DNA from: Lysobacter gummosus
GTDB lineage: Bacteria > Pseudomonadota > Gammaproteobacteria > Xanthomonadales > Xanthomonadaceae
Assembly (NCBI RefSeq): GCF_001442805.1
Contig: NZ_CP011131.1
Coordinates: 5,890,001-5,954,000, forward strand
DNA length: 64,000 bases
Direction: 5' to 3'
Shown here: piece by piece, positions 26,129 to 35,307 of the stretch
How the letters are laid out: every line of letters begins with the position of its first letter
Position numbering within the stretch: position 1 is the stretch's first letter
The notes under the pieces: model-generated
What the model was told of the DNA's origin: nothing
Database searches by the model: none
What the model saw: only the letters and a program-made list of their open reading frames with translations
Position numbers and translations under genes: made by a program

Positions 26129-26884
26129 ATGTCCACTATTTCGATCGTCACCGGTGCCAGCCGCGGCCTGGGCCGCAACACCGCATTTAGCATTGCCCGT
26201 CGAGGCGGCGATGTAATCCTGACCTACCGCAGCGGAGAAGCCGAAGCGCGCGAGGTCGTCAACGAGATCCAAACTCTGGGCCGCAAGGCGGTCGCCCTGC
26301 CATTAAATGCCAGCGACGTCTCGACATTCGCTGGCTTCACTGCGAGCGTCGGCGCAATGCTTAAGGATGTCTGGGGTCGCGATACCTTTGATCACTTAGT
26401 CAACAACGCGGGCCATGGCCACATGGCGGCTTTCGCCGAGACAACCGAAGCGCAGTTCGACGCGTTGTTCAATGTCCACGTCAAAGGCGTGTTCTTCCTG
26501 ACCCAAGCGCTGCTGCCGCTACTGGCCGATGCAGGGCGCATCATCAACTTGTCTTCGGGCCTGACTCGGGTGACCAGTCCCGGCTTCTCCGCCTACTCCA
26601 CCGCCAAGGGCGCGGTCGAGACTCTCAGCGTTTGCATGGCCAAGGAACTGGCCAGCCGCGGCATTACCGTCAACACCGTAGCGCCGGGCGCGATCGAGAC
26701 TGACTTCCTGGGTGGTGCGGTACGCGACATGCCTGAGCTCAACCAGCAGTTTGCCGGCATGACCGCGCTGGGTCGGGTCGGCGTACCCGATGACATCGGC
26801 CCGATGATCGCCAGCCTGCTGGGACCAGACAACCGCTGGATCACCGGTCAGCGCATCGAGGTCTCCGGCGGTCAAGTCATCTGA
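26129..26884 (+). CDS. SDR-family NAD(P)-dependent oxidoreductase
   Basis: A 251-residue classical short-chain dehydrogenase. The cofactor motif is TGASRGLG at residue 8, then NNAGHGHM, the active-site Ser in INLSSGLTR, YSTAK (YxxxK) and GAIETDFLGGAV. The C-terminus WITGQRIEVSGGQVI is family-typical. Substrate not deducible. GGGAG lies upstream of the ATG. Divergent from the AraC regulator. Confidence 0.9.
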   Translation: MSTISIVTGASRGLGRNTAFSIARRGGDVILTYRSGEAEAREVVNEIQTLGRKAVALPLNASDVSTFAGFTASVGAMLKDVWGRDTFDHLVNNAGHGHMAAFAETTEAQFDALFNVHVKGVFFLTQALLPLLADAGRIINLSSGLTRVTSPGFSAYSTAKGAVETLSVCMAKELASRGITVNTVAPGAIETDFLGGAVRDMPELNQQFAGMTALGRVGVPDDIGPMIASLLGPDNRWITGQRIEVSGGQVI

Positions 26885-27347
26885 TCTCGCCGCATTTGCA
26901 AACAGCCCTGCGTTGCTCGGTTACCCGTGGCGCGGCGATAGAGTGCTCCACGCTCCATCTCCAGTGAGTAAGCGTGAGGATGCGACTGGAACGGATATCT
27001 CGGACTACGCCGCTGTCTGAAAGCGACGATCTGCTCAGCAAATCGGCTTGGCAGTGTCCTGCGTGAAATGGATTCCCCACGAACCGGTAGACGGGCTTCT
27101 TCTTGGGGATTGGACTGCGCGCGCCCGAATCGCGTGATCACCTCGTTGAGATGGAGTCGCCGCATGATTCTTGCATGCTCAACCGGCCCCACACGAACTG
27201 CCGGCTTGTCGAGTGAGTTCTTCGTAGTGCGAACGCGGCGACGACGATCTGGCGCCAGCATCCAAGGTAATGGAGTCAGCGCGGCTTAGCGCCGCCGCTG
27301 TTGGCTGTCGGGTCCGCATGCTCTGATGAGCAAAGGCAAGGGCGCGC
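26885..27347. other. Intergenic region without a supported gene
   Basis: About 460 bp between the SDR gene and the large lipoprotein gene. No domain, RNA gene or convincing promoter was found; open frames here are short and lack ribosome sites. Confidence 0.5.
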
Positions 27348-30300
27348 ATGAATGCCAGTGCATCTGTTTCCGCCAGTCGGCGCCTGTGTTTCGCCGCCAC
27401 GGTGGCGCTTTCGCTGATCGTCGCTTCCGGTTGCGATCGCGGCGGCAAGAGCGAGGGCGGCGCGGCGCAAAAGGCCGGAAGCGCGCTGCAATGCGACGCC
27501 CCGCCCTATCTCGCCGGTACCTCCTATGTGCAGGGCGATCGGGTGCAGAACAAAGGCCAGCTCTATGAATGCTGGAGAGACGAGGATGGTCCACCGCAGG
27601 GCATCGGCAGTTGGGCGTGGTGCGCGCAGTCGGCTTACGAACCGGGCGGGCCAGATCCGGATTGGTGGCCCAACGCGTGGAAACATATTGATTCCTGCGA
27701 CGGCGGCGGTGGCGAAGGCAATCAACTGATCCTGCGCTTCGCCATGGCGAGCGATACCGTACTGAATAATCGCAGCGACGCCGCGGCGGCGCCGCCCGCG
27801 TCGACGCCGGTGACCGGAACCTTGCGATGCAAGGGCGAAGAGACTCCAGTCAGCGGTACGTGGGGCGCGGGCATCAAGGTCGAAGCGCTCAGCCGCTGCG
27901 ATTACCACCTGACCTTGAATGCGATCGACGGGCGCCTGCCGCTGACATCGCCCGCGAAGGTGACCTTCGCGCTGCAGGCGGGCGACCGGCGCGATCTGCT
28001 CATGGAGTACCGGCCCGCGCTGGCGATAGACAAACTGCGAACGATTCCCGGCATGAAGATCGAGGTGTTCGCCCAGGGCATGCGCCAGCCGCGGCAGATG
28101 GCCATGGGGAAGGGCGTGCTGTATGTGGGATCGAGCGCGATCCCGTCTTACGCCTACAAAGGCATCTCCGGTTTCGTGTATGCGCTACCGCTCGATGCGG
28201 CCGGTCGCCCAACCGGCGCCGTCCACCTCATCGCCTCTTCGCTGGAAGAACCAATGGGCGTGGCTTACCGCGACGGCGACCTCTACTACTCGACGACCGG
28301 CGCCCTGCATCGCGTGCGCAATGTCGATGCGACGTACAAAGACGCGCACTCCGAGCAGGTGCTCAAGTTCCCGGCCGACGACACGCTGTTTCCGCTGCCC
28401 GCGCTGGAAACCGGATCGCAGACCCGCGTCTGGCACATGAAGCATCCGCTGCATTTCAATCCCTACGATGCCGACGACGACGGTCTGTACACCGCGATCG
28501 GCACTCCCTGCAATCTGTGCATGGTGCCGGCCGATCCGCGCTACGGCACCTTGCTGCGCTACGACCTCGGCACCGGCAGCGCCACGATCATCGCCAAGGG
28601 CGTGCGCAACTCGGTCGGGTTCGACTGGCATCCCGATACCCGGCAGATCTGGTTCGGCGACAATAATCGGCAAGGCTTCGCCAATCCCGAAGAGATCAAC
28701 CGATTGGCGACGAGCGGCCAGCATTTCGGCCGGCCGTATGTGTTCGGCCACAATACGATGGGTTTCACTCAGGCCGAGTACGACAGGCCCCTGCAGGAGA
28801 TCGTGCCTAACCTGGTCAGCGGCGCCATCGTTTCGGACAAGCCGCTCGCCTCGATCGATCCGAAGGACTATGTGCCGCCCGCGTTGCAGTTGGCCGGCAA
28901 TACCTCGCCGTCCGGGCTCAAGTTCTGGAACGGCGTCGCCGGACCGGACGGCACGCGCCGCTTCCTGGTCGCGCAACATGGCCTGGGCAGGGAAGCCGCG
29001 CGGCCGGGCATGAATCTGCTGATGGTCACCGTGGCCAGCGATTCGCGGGTGGTGCAGGAATTCCCCGTGATCGACGGCTGGATCCAGGACTTCGACAAGG
29101 CCGACGCCTATTGCCTGACCCCGGCCTGCGTGGGACGTCCGACCGACCTGCTGGTCCTCGACGAGCGCAACGTCCTGCTGTCGGACGATGTGGCCGGCGT
29201 GATCTACAAGCTCAGCTACGATCCCTCCGGCCTGCGCGATGCCTCGCTCGCGCTGCAAGCGGGCGAGTCGCCGTCGCAGAGCATCGCCGGCGAGATGATC
29301 GGCGGAACCCTGGTCGATCCGGAAGGGCACAAGCGTTATTTCCAGCTGGCGTGGAAGGCGCCGGCGATCGTCTTGAACGGGATCGCCGACGGCGCCTACA
29401 ACGTGCATATGGCCGATATAGAGACCGACGACGGCACCGTGTGGATCCCGCTGGATCGCGATCAGCAGATCACGATCGATGCGAGCAACAAGCATGCCGT
29501 CGTGCAGTTGGGCTATCGCGAGCTCCCGGAGGGCATCGCGGCCGACGTTCGGGTGCGCGCGCCGCCCAAACCGGCGTCGGCCGAGGAGGCGCAGTGGCAT
29601 GTCGATATCCGGACCGGAAACAATAGCCGTCGCCAGGCGATCCCCTGGGGCGGCACCGCGACGATCACCCTGCCCTACGGTAAGCACGACATCGTCTATC
29701 CGTACTATCCCGGCGCGCTGCCGCAGCCGAGCCTGCAGCATGTGCCGGTCAACGAGGAAACGCAGGACTTCGATCTCGAGGCGATGAGCTACCGTGAGGT
29801 CGGCAACCTGGGCGAGGTGGTGCTGGCCGAAACCTGCATCAACTGCCACTCGCCGGAGTTCTTCGACGACCCGCGCAAGGCGCTCACCTGGGAAGTGGCG
29901 GGCACGCCGGCGCTGATCGCCAGGATCAAGGCGATGCCGCTGTCGGGGCATTGCGACGACGCCTGCGCCGGCGCGGTGTCCTCGCATCTCATCGACACGG
30001 TGTGGGCGCCGTACTTGAATCCGACCGAGTCGTTCGGCGCGCGCCAGGTGCGGTTGCTGGCGACGCACGAATACCTCAACAGTGTGGCCGATCTGTTCCA
30101 CGTCGCAGTCAATCCGGCCAAGTTGCCCACGGTAGAGTCGGACCGGGAGTTCAAGTACCCGGGCCAGGCCGACCTGGGCGTGCTGTCGGCCGAAGCGGTC
30201 AGGAAATACTTCGACATGGCCGTCGAGGTCGCCGCCAAGGCCGATCTCGCCGCATTGGGTTATCACGCCGGCGGCGATGCGCGGGCCTTCGTGTCCAAGA

Positions 30301-31514
30301 CCGGACGCAAGGTGTTCCGGCGGCAGCTGAGCGACATCGAGATCGGCCGCTATGCCGCGCTTGCGACGGACGAGCAGGGCGCGCGCGACGCGCTGGCGGC
30401 GATGCTGGTCTCGCCCTATTTCCTTTATCGCAGCGAATTGGGCGCTCCGGGCCACGACGGGGCCGCCAAGCTGACAGCGGAAGAACTGGCCACGGCCTTG
30501 TCGTTCTCCTTCCTCGGCACGACACCGGACGAGGCCTTGCTCGACCGCGCGGCAAGCGGCGGCCTGGATACGTCAGAGGCGATCGGCGCCGAAGTCGACC
30601 GGATGATGCAGTCCGACGCCGGAATCGCCCAATTCGCGCGCTTCATCCGCTACTACACCAACACCCCGCGCGAGATATACCGCAAGCCCGGTCTCGATGA
30701 CGACACCATCCACGCGATGCAGGAGGAACAGCGGCTGTTCGTCGGCGATATGTTCAAGAACGGCAGCGCGACCATGGACGAATTGTTCAATCCGGCCTAC
30801 ACGTACTTGAACGACAAGCTGGCCGCGCATTACGGCATCAGCGGCGTATCGGGCGGCGAGTTCCGCAAGATCGACGTCGACGACAAGCGCGGCGGCATTC
30901 TCCACCAGGGCCTCACCCAGGTGGCGACCTCGGACTACGAGGCCACCGCGCTGGTCCGGCGCGGCATCATGATCCGCGAGAACATGTTCTGCCATGCCTT
31001 CGGCGCGCCGGTGGAAGCCGGCCCCGATGAGCCCGAGTATCCGCCCCGGCCGATCAGCACCCGCGAGCGCTGGGATGCGATCAACGGACAGCATGCGTCG
31101 GCGGGGCGTTGCTGGCAATGCCATCAGTTCATGAACGATACCGGCGCATCGATGGAGCACTACGATTCGGCCGGGCGCTACCGCGAACTCGAGCGCGCCT
31201 ACAACTTCGACCAGTACGACGAGATGGTACGCATCAATGCGGCGGGCCCGTTGCTCGACGCCAGCGGCTCGTTCGACCTGGGCCCGGTCGAGAACGTCCG
31301 CGGCATCGCCAGGATCTTGCCGAAGAATCCGTCCGCGCAGGCCTGCATGGCCGACAGCTACTTCCGTTACGCCTTCGGCAACAAGGCCGACCGGCAAAGC
31401 ATCGGCGCCGTGCGCCAGATGAGCGACGTGCTCAAGGAAGGCAGATCGCTGCGCGAAATGCTCAGGACAATGGCGCTGTCGCAGGCCTATCTCTACAAGA
31501 AGGACAGGGACTGA
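27348..31514 (+). CDS. Giant lipoprotein: CBM5/12, dehydrogenase-like propeller, CxxCH, DUF1592/1588
   Basis: A 1388-residue exported lipoprotein. LSLIVASGC is the lipobox (C29). Residues about 48-117 resemble a chitin-binding CBM5/12: YVQGDRVQNKGQLYECWRD ... WWPNAWKHIDSC. Residues about 227-625 look like a sugar/sorbosone-dehydrogenase-type propeller (IEVFAQGMRQPRQMAMGKG; FDWHPDTRQIWFGDNN). A haem-type CINCH lies near residue 830. The C-terminal third matches the planctomycete/myxobacterial DUF1587-1595-1592-1588-1585 set: THEYLNSVADLF, LVSPYFLYRSELG, ALSFSFLGTTPDEALLDRA, RGGILHQGLTQVATS, CWQCH (about 1255) and YFRYAFGNKADRQ. It is followed after 2 nt by the DUF1552 gene, its usual partner. 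An electron-transferring oxidation of a polysaccharide is plausible but inferred. Confidence 0.82.
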   Translation: MNASASVSASRRLCFAATVALSLIVASGCDRGGKSEGGAAQKAGSALQCDAPPYLAGTSYVQGDRVQNKGQLYECWRDEDGPPQGIGSWAWCAQSAYEPGGPDPDWWPNAWKHIDSCDGGGGEGNQLILRFAMASDTVLNNRSDAAAAPPASTPVTGTLRCKGEETPVSGTWGAGIKVEALSRCDYHLTLNAIDGRLPLTSPAKVTFALQAGDRRDLLMEYRPALAIDKLRTIPGMKIEVFAQGMRQPRQMAMGKGVLYVGSSAIPSYAYKGISGFVYALPLDAAGRPTGAVHLIASSLEEPMGVAYRDGDLYYSTTGALHRVRNVDATYKDAHSEQVLKFPADDTLFPLPALETGSQTRVWHMKHPLHFNPYDADDDGLYTAIGTPCNLCMVPADPRYGTLLRYDLGTGSATIIAKGVRNSVGFDWHPDTRQIWFGDNNRQGFANPEEINRLATSGQHFGRPYVFGHNTMGFTQAEYDRPLQEIVPNLVSGAIVSDKPLASIDPKDYVPPALQLAGNTSPSGLKFWNGVAGPDGTRRFLVAQHGLGREAARPGMNLLMVTVASDSRVVQEFPVIDGWIQDFDKADAYCLTPACVGRPTDLLVLDERNVLLSDDVAGVIYKLSYDPSGLRDASLALQAGESPSQSIAGEMIGGTLVDPEGHKRYFQLAWKAPAIVLNGIADGAYNVHMADIETDDGTVWIPLDRDQQITIDASNKHAVVQLGYRELPEGIAADVRVRAPPKPASAEEAQWHVDIRTGNNSRRQAIPWGGTATITLPYGKHDIVYPYYPGALPQPSLQHVPVNEETQDFDLEAMSYREVGNLGEVVLAETCINCHSPEFFDDPRKALTWEVAGTPALIARIKAMPLSGHCDDACAGAVSSHLIDTVWAPYLNPTESFGARQVRLLATHEYLNSVADLFHVAVNPAKLPTVESDREFKYPGQADLGVLSAEAVRKYFDMAVEVAAKADLAALGYHAGGDARAFVSKTGRKVFRRQLSDIEIGRYAALATDEQGARDALAAMLVSPYFLYRSELGAPGHDGAAKLTAEELATALSFSFLGTTPDEALLDRAASGGLDTSEAIGAEVDRMMQSDAGIAQFARFIRYYTNTPREIYRKPGLDDDTIHAMQEEQRLFVGDMFKNGSATMDELFNPAYTYLNDKLAAHYGISGVSGGEFRKIDVDDKRGGILHQGLTQVATSDYEATALVRRGIMIRENMFCHAFGAPVEAGPDEPEYPPRPISTRERWDAINGQHASAGRCWQCHQFMNDTGASMEHYDSAGRYRELERAYNFDQYDEMVRINAAGPLLDASGSFDLGPVENVRGIARILPKNPSAQACMADSYFRYAFGNKADRQSIGAVRQMSDVLKEGRSLREMLRTMALSQAYLYKKDRD

Positions 31515-31516
31515 CT

Positions 31517-32896
31517 ATGACGCATCTCTACGCACGACGCGTTTTTCTGCGCAACCTCGCGGTCGCCGCCTCGGCGGCGTCGCTGGGCCTGCCCTTGTTC
31601 GGTTGCGGCGGTCCACGCATGAGCGCCTTGGCCGGCGGGGCGAAACTCAAGGTCGTGTTCTTCGTGGTGCCCGACGGCCTGGCGGTGGACTCGTGGACCG
31701 GCAACAGCTTCGGCGACGGCCAGGGTCTGTGGCATCCCACCGCGAACAGCGGCGACAGCACCGACTTCGAGCTGCGCGATGTCAGCGCGGAATTGACGGC
31801 TTATCGCGCGAAGTCGCTGTACTTGCGCGGGTTGATGTTGGGCGAGGGCAACTCGGGCCACAACGGTTGGAACGTGGTGCTGCGCGACCGCGAGGCGAAG
31901 TTGCCCAGCATCGATGTGATCCTCGGGCTCGATCCGGCGATGACCGGCTCGAACCTCACGTTCCGATCGCTGTTCTCCGGTCCGCATGCCGGCATCGACG
32001 GATCGCCATGGTTCGTGTCCTGGTCCGGCGCGAACGCGATCAGAACGCCGGAGCGCGACCCGGTGTTGCTGCACGAAGCGGTGTTCGGGCTGGCCAGCCG
32101 TGACGTGCGAGCCGCGCGGTCGCGGGGCAAGCACATCTTCGAACCCGCGCTGGCGGACATCCGCGAATTGCGTCAGCGCCTGTCGGGCGCGCAGAAGCAG
32201 AAGCTGGATACGCAACTGGACTCGATCGAACAGGTCATGGCCGACATGGAAGGCGAGCTGCCCGCGCCGGGAGAATGCAGCGTCGGTACCGCGCCGGAAA
32301 CGCATCCGATCGCGTCCGCGGAATTTCGCACCCGGGTCCAGGCCGCGCACGAACGGGTCGTCGCCAACGCGCTGGCCTGCGGCGTTACCCGGGTGGCGAC
32401 GATCCAGATCGCGCGCTCGGCCGAGCAGTTGAACATTCTCGACGTCACCAGCGCGAAGAATCCGCACGACTGCGCGCATCGCTATGCGGGTTCGCAAGAG
32501 TGGAGCGGAACGAGAAAGTGGTATGCCAGGCGCGCCAAACTGTTCATGGACGAGTTGGCCCGCTATGACGATCCTGACGTCAGCGGCGACAAGCTGATCG
32601 ACCATACCTTGGTCGTGGTGACCAGCGAGATGGCCGACGGCGCGCCCGAGCACCAGATCGATATGCCGCTGCTGCTGATGGGCGGTGCGTCGGGACTGCT
32701 GCGCAATGGCGCCGGCAACGGCCGCTGCTTCAACATAGCTCCGCAGGCCGATCGCGATCATCACACCGGCAACCCAGTCATCGGCAAGCGCTTCGTCGAT
32801 ATGCCGCGAATCTGGAACACGGTGGCGGCGGCTTGCGGTATCGAGCCGCCTTACCCGGGCGGTGTAGTGACCGGGATATTCAATAACGTCGGTTAG
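31517..32896 (+). CDS. DUF1552-family exported protein
   Basis: A 459-residue protein. The N-terminus YARRVFLRNLAVAASAASLG, then LPLFGC, combines a twin-arginine-like RRVFLR with a lipobox, so it is probably Tat-exported and possibly lipidated. Family-type segments are LKVVFFVVPDGLAVDSWTG, LYLRGLMLGEGNSGHNGW, SIDVILGLDPAM, ARSRGKHIFEPALADIRELR and HTLVVVTSEMADGAPEHQID. DUF1552 proteins occur next to DUF1592-type proteins in Planctomycetes, Myxococcota and others. The 2-nt spacing from the preceding stop shows an operon. Biochemical function unknown. Confidence 0.82.
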   Translation: MTHLYARRVFLRNLAVAASAASLGLPLFGCGGPRMSALAGGAKLKVVFFVVPDGLAVDSWTGNSFGDGQGLWHPTANSGDSTDFELRDVSAELTAYRAKSLYLRGLMLGEGNSGHNGWNVVLRDREAKLPSIDVILGLDPAMTGSNLTFRSLFSGPHAGIDGSPWFVSWSGANAIRTPERDPVLLHEAVFGLASRDVRAARSRGKHIFEPALADIRELRQRLSGAQKQKLDTQLDSIEQVMADMEGELPAPGECSVGTAPETHPIASAEFRTRVQAAHERVVANALACGVTRVATIQIARSAEQLNILDVTSAKNPHDCAHRYAGSQEWSGTRKWYARRAKLFMDELARYDDPDVSGDKLIDHTLVVVTSEMADGAPEHQIDMPLLLMGGASGLLRNGAGNGRCFNIAPQADRDHHTGNPVIGKRFVDMPRIWNTVAAACGIEPPYPGGVVTGIFNNVG

Positions 32897-32989
32897 CAAT
32901 TGCAATTCAGGCTGACATGAACTTGCGCAGTGCGACGCTGGAAAATGTAAACAAACGCTGAACATTGCAAATGTGGCCCAAAAAAAGGC

Positions 32990-33018
32990 CTTGAAACGGC
33001 TATGGCGAGCCCTAGTTG
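32990..33018 (+). promoter_or_regulatory. Sigma-32 (heat shock)-like promoter
   Basis: CTTGAAA at 32990-32996, 13 nt, then CCCTAGTT at 33010-33017. This matches the RpoH consensus CTTGAAA-N11-16-CCCATNT in spacing and most bases. It lies about 50 nt before the Hsp20 start, where a heat-shock promoter is expected. Confidence 0.7.
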
Positions 33019-33067
33019 AAGCTGCGGGCGGACAGACCGCCCTCTTTGACCAATGGAGACCCTTGCC

Positions 33068-33544
33068 ATGAACACTATGGTTCGTAATCCCCAATGGCCG
33101 ACGCTGAATACATCGAAGCAAGATCCGGTCCGCCATTTCATGGACCAACTGTTCAACGATGTGTTCTTGCGTAGCACCACGACAGACGAATCGTCTGTCG
33201 TCACGAGTCAGTGGGTTCCGCTCGTTGACATCCAGGAAGAGAACGACAAGTTCGTTATCTTTGCCGACCTTCCCGGCGTCGATCCCAAGCAGATCGAGGT
33301 CCAGATGGAGAAGGGCATCCTGACGATTCGCGGCGAGCGCCGTATCGATAGTCGCCAGTCCCAGAGCTTCGCGCGTACCGAGCGGCAGCACGGTACCTTC
33401 CATCGCCGTTTTGCTCTTCCCGACAGCGCGGACCCCGAGGGGATCTCGGCATCGGGCAGCAATGGTGTGTTGGAGGTCGTCATTCCCAAGCGTCCGGAAA
33501 CGACGCCGCGGCGCATTCCGGTGGGCCTGGTCCACAATTCGTAA
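33068..33544 (+). CDS. Hsp20-family small heat shock protein
   Basis: An ATP-independent chaperone that holds unfolding proteins. The alpha-crystallin domain covers WVPLVDIQEENDKFVIFADL, PGVDPKQIEVQMEKGILTI, RGERR, FHRRFALPDSADPEGISAS and the NGVLEVVIPKRPE (I/V-x-I/V) C-terminal region. About 158 residues from the ATG at 33068, which has GGAGA at proper spacing; an upstream ATG at 33053 contains that ribosome site. The sigma-32-like promoter and a downstream terminator define a single-gene unit. Confidence 0.93.
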   Translation: MNTMVRNPQWPTLNTSKQDPVRHFMDQLFNDVFLRSTTTDESSVVTSQWVPLVDIQEENDKFVIFADLPGVDPKQIEVQMEKGILTIRGERRIDSRQSQSFARTERQHGTFHRRFALPDSADPEGISASGSNGVLEVVIPKRPETTPRRIPVGLVHNS

Positions 33545-33549
33545 CCTTT

Positions 33550-33582
33550 GCGCGGCCCGCGCTTGCGGGCCGCGCTTTTAAC
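33550..33582 (+). terminator. Intrinsic terminator of the Hsp20 gene
   Basis: GCGCGGCCCGC, loop GCTT, GCGGGCCGCGC, then TTTT, starting 6 nt after the Hsp20 stop. A strong GC stem with a short T-run, typical of Rho-independent termination. Confidence 0.8.
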
Positions 33583-33594
33583 GGCGGGCTCATT

Positions 33595-33873
33595 ATGGAC
33601 CGCACCACCGAAGAGGCTATTTCGTCACTGCAGGCGCAAGTGTCCGTTCAGCACTTGGTGCTGCTCAGTGTGATCAAAGCACATCCACAGCCAGCGGCCC
33701 TGCTGCAAGAGTGGCACCGTGTTCGGGCCGATGCGATCGACTGCAAATCCGCCATACCAAGCACGAGCCGCCACAGCGAGCTCGTACGAGAACGGTGCGA
33801 GAATTTCGCGGAAGAATGGACTGCGCAACTGGTAGACGCTGCCGTGGATAGCTCTACCCACAAACCCGCGTGA
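33595..33873 (+). CDS. Small hypothetical helical protein
   Basis: A 92-residue protein (MDRTTEEAISSLQAQVSVQH ... AEEWTAQLVDAAVDSSTHKP) predicted mostly helical, with no signal peptide or known motif. It starts about 50 nt after the Hsp20 stop, beyond the terminator. No clear Shine-Dalgarno sequence. The composition fits a cytoplasmic protein; function unknown. Confidence 0.5.
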   Translation: MDRTTEEAISSLQAQVSVQHLVLLSVIKAHPQPAALLQEWHRVRADAIDCKSAIPSTSRHSELVRERCENFAEEWTAQLVDAAVDSSTHKPA

Positions 33874-34033
33874 TCGGCCGGCCGATCGCCCGCCTATGCA
33901 TCCGCCGCCAACTCGCCGATCGTGGTGCGCATGCCAGAGGCCGGCGCCCGCGCCTGGTTTTGTTCTGGGCAGGATCCGGCGGGCCTTCAGGTCCGTGAGG
34001 ACATCCTGGCGCGATACGACATCCGATTGACTG

Positions 34034-34267
34034 TCAAACGCGATCCTTCGCAGCCGCGACGCCCGCGTGGTGAGCGCAATGTGCGCAGCAGAAGAAGCGA
34101 CCATCGTGCTCGATGCCGTGACCGACGATGCGGCAATCGCAATGCTCGCAGCGCGGAGCCATGGCGTGAATAGCGCATTCAAACGAATCGAAAGTGCCAG
34201 AGCGATCAGGCATCGAGACGGTGAAAGATTTGTCGTAGGAATTTCCGCAGACATCGCACGTGGCCAT
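34034..34267 (-). CDS. Prokaryotic metallothionein-like Cys-rich protein
   Basis: A 77-residue protein with nine cysteines and many histidines: MATCDVCGNSYDKSF, SFECAIHAMAPRCEHCDCR, FFCCAHCAHHAGV. CxxC pairs spaced along the chain match the small bacterial proteins annotated as prokaryotic metallothionein, presumed to bind zinc or other metals in the cytoplasm. The ATG at 34267 has AAGGAG 7 nt upstream, a strong site. It overlaps longer but unsupported open frames. Confidence 0.82.
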   Translation of the reverse strand: MATCDVCGNSYDKSFTVSMPDRSGTFDSFECAIHAMAPRCEHCDCRIVGHGIEHDGRFFCCAHCAHHAGVAAAKDRV

Positions 34268-34322
34268 GTCGTGACTCCTTGGTTGTTCGGACGTCGGCTG
34301 GATTCGAAAATCGCAGTCCGCT

Positions 34323-34628
34323 TTAGCGGGCAAACGGCCGGTCCGCAGTATGGATTGGCCGGATCTCAAGAATTTCATCGAGCCACAAGTAACGCGTTCG
34401 GTTTGCGATGTTGGGGTCGTCCAATCGAACGACAGCGTTGACACCCTCGTTTCCAGCAGGGTCGAGGAAGGTCTGAAGACTCGGACGAGTCGTTACCACT
34501 CCGACTTGACGGCTTCCATCGATCAGCACCAGATCAACTTGTGCCTCATCCGGCAATCCCTCGATCAGGAGGCTCAATCGGCCGATATCGGAGGGTGCGG
34601 TATACACGCGATCGGCGAGCTGGGTCAT
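34323..34628 (-). CDS. DUF3247-family protein
   Basis: A 101-residue protein: MTQLADRVYTAPSDIGRLSL, LPDEAQVDLVLIDGSRQVG, VVTTRPSLQTFLDPAGNEG and RTRYLWLDEILEIRPI. These are the hallmarks of DUF3247, a family known essentially from Xanthomonadaceae, which supports the taxonomic placement. The fold of the family is a small beta barrel; role unknown. The ATG at 34628 has AGGAG at 8 nt. The metallothionein-like gene lies 55 nt downstream on the same strand. Confidence 0.85.
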   Translation of the reverse strand: MTQLADRVYTAPSDIGRLSLLIEGLPDEAQVDLVLIDGSRQVGVVTTRPSLQTFLDPAGNEGVNAVVRLDDPNIANRTRYLWLDEILEIRPIHTADRPFAR

Positions 34629-35307
34629 CTTGCGACTCCTGCGGCAGTCGGCGGAAAGGATTTGCATCTGTTCCATTGAGGGGACGCGACAGGCGACCGA
34701 CAAAGGACTTCACCCTCCTCACGTTTGGCGCAGATGCCCACGTCCTGATAGCGATACGCGGGCGCTGAATGCGCGAACTTTGAATCATGATCCGACCGAC
34801 GATGTTGGCCTTTTACTATGGCGACCAGGCATTTCCGCCTGGGCATGACGTTACATGCGGTGAAGTTAAGATGCGGCCACCGCGGTGTGCACGAAGTGTT
34901 GGATTCAGTCTCGTGGCGCCGCCATGAACGGCGCGAACCGGACGTATCGGCTAAGTGCGCGACCAGTTCCGGGGGCCACCATTGAAGCTGGCCGACCGGG
35001 TTAGGACTAGAATCGATTATCTCGTTAGAACTTGTACGATCAAGCATGTCTTCAAGCTACCAGTTCTCCCGTGGTGGGCATCAGCTGCATCACGTCGCCG
35101 AATGCCGCCATCGTCGCGACTACTCGTTATTCCGACCCGCTGTTCGGAAATCAAAGATCTCGGTTGATCTCGCGAACCAGGAGCCAATCGCCATCTGACT
35201 GGCTCCGGGCACGTCTATGCCATTTGGCCGCCGCCGTCGGCAGGTCGCTCATGTGCGCTCAGTTAGTTCATCGGCGACCGAATCCGCGTGATCGATCGCG
35301 AACCGCA
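34629..35307. other. Intergenic region without a supported gene
   Basis: About 680 bp between two minus-strand genes. Several short open frames have no ribosome site or domain. The left part must contain the promoter of the DUF3247 gene, but no clear -35/-10 pair could be chosen. Confidence 0.45.

Noticed and set aside
28185-30455. 750-codon minus-strand frame opposite the large lipoprotein gene
   Set aside because: Shadow of a clearly recognisable plus-strand gene; composition is His/Arg/Gly/Asp-rich and no domain is visible.
31493-33535. 680-codon minus-strand frame opposite DUF1552 and Hsp20
   Set aside because: Antisense of two well-supported genes, spanning their intergenic promoter region; no motifs.
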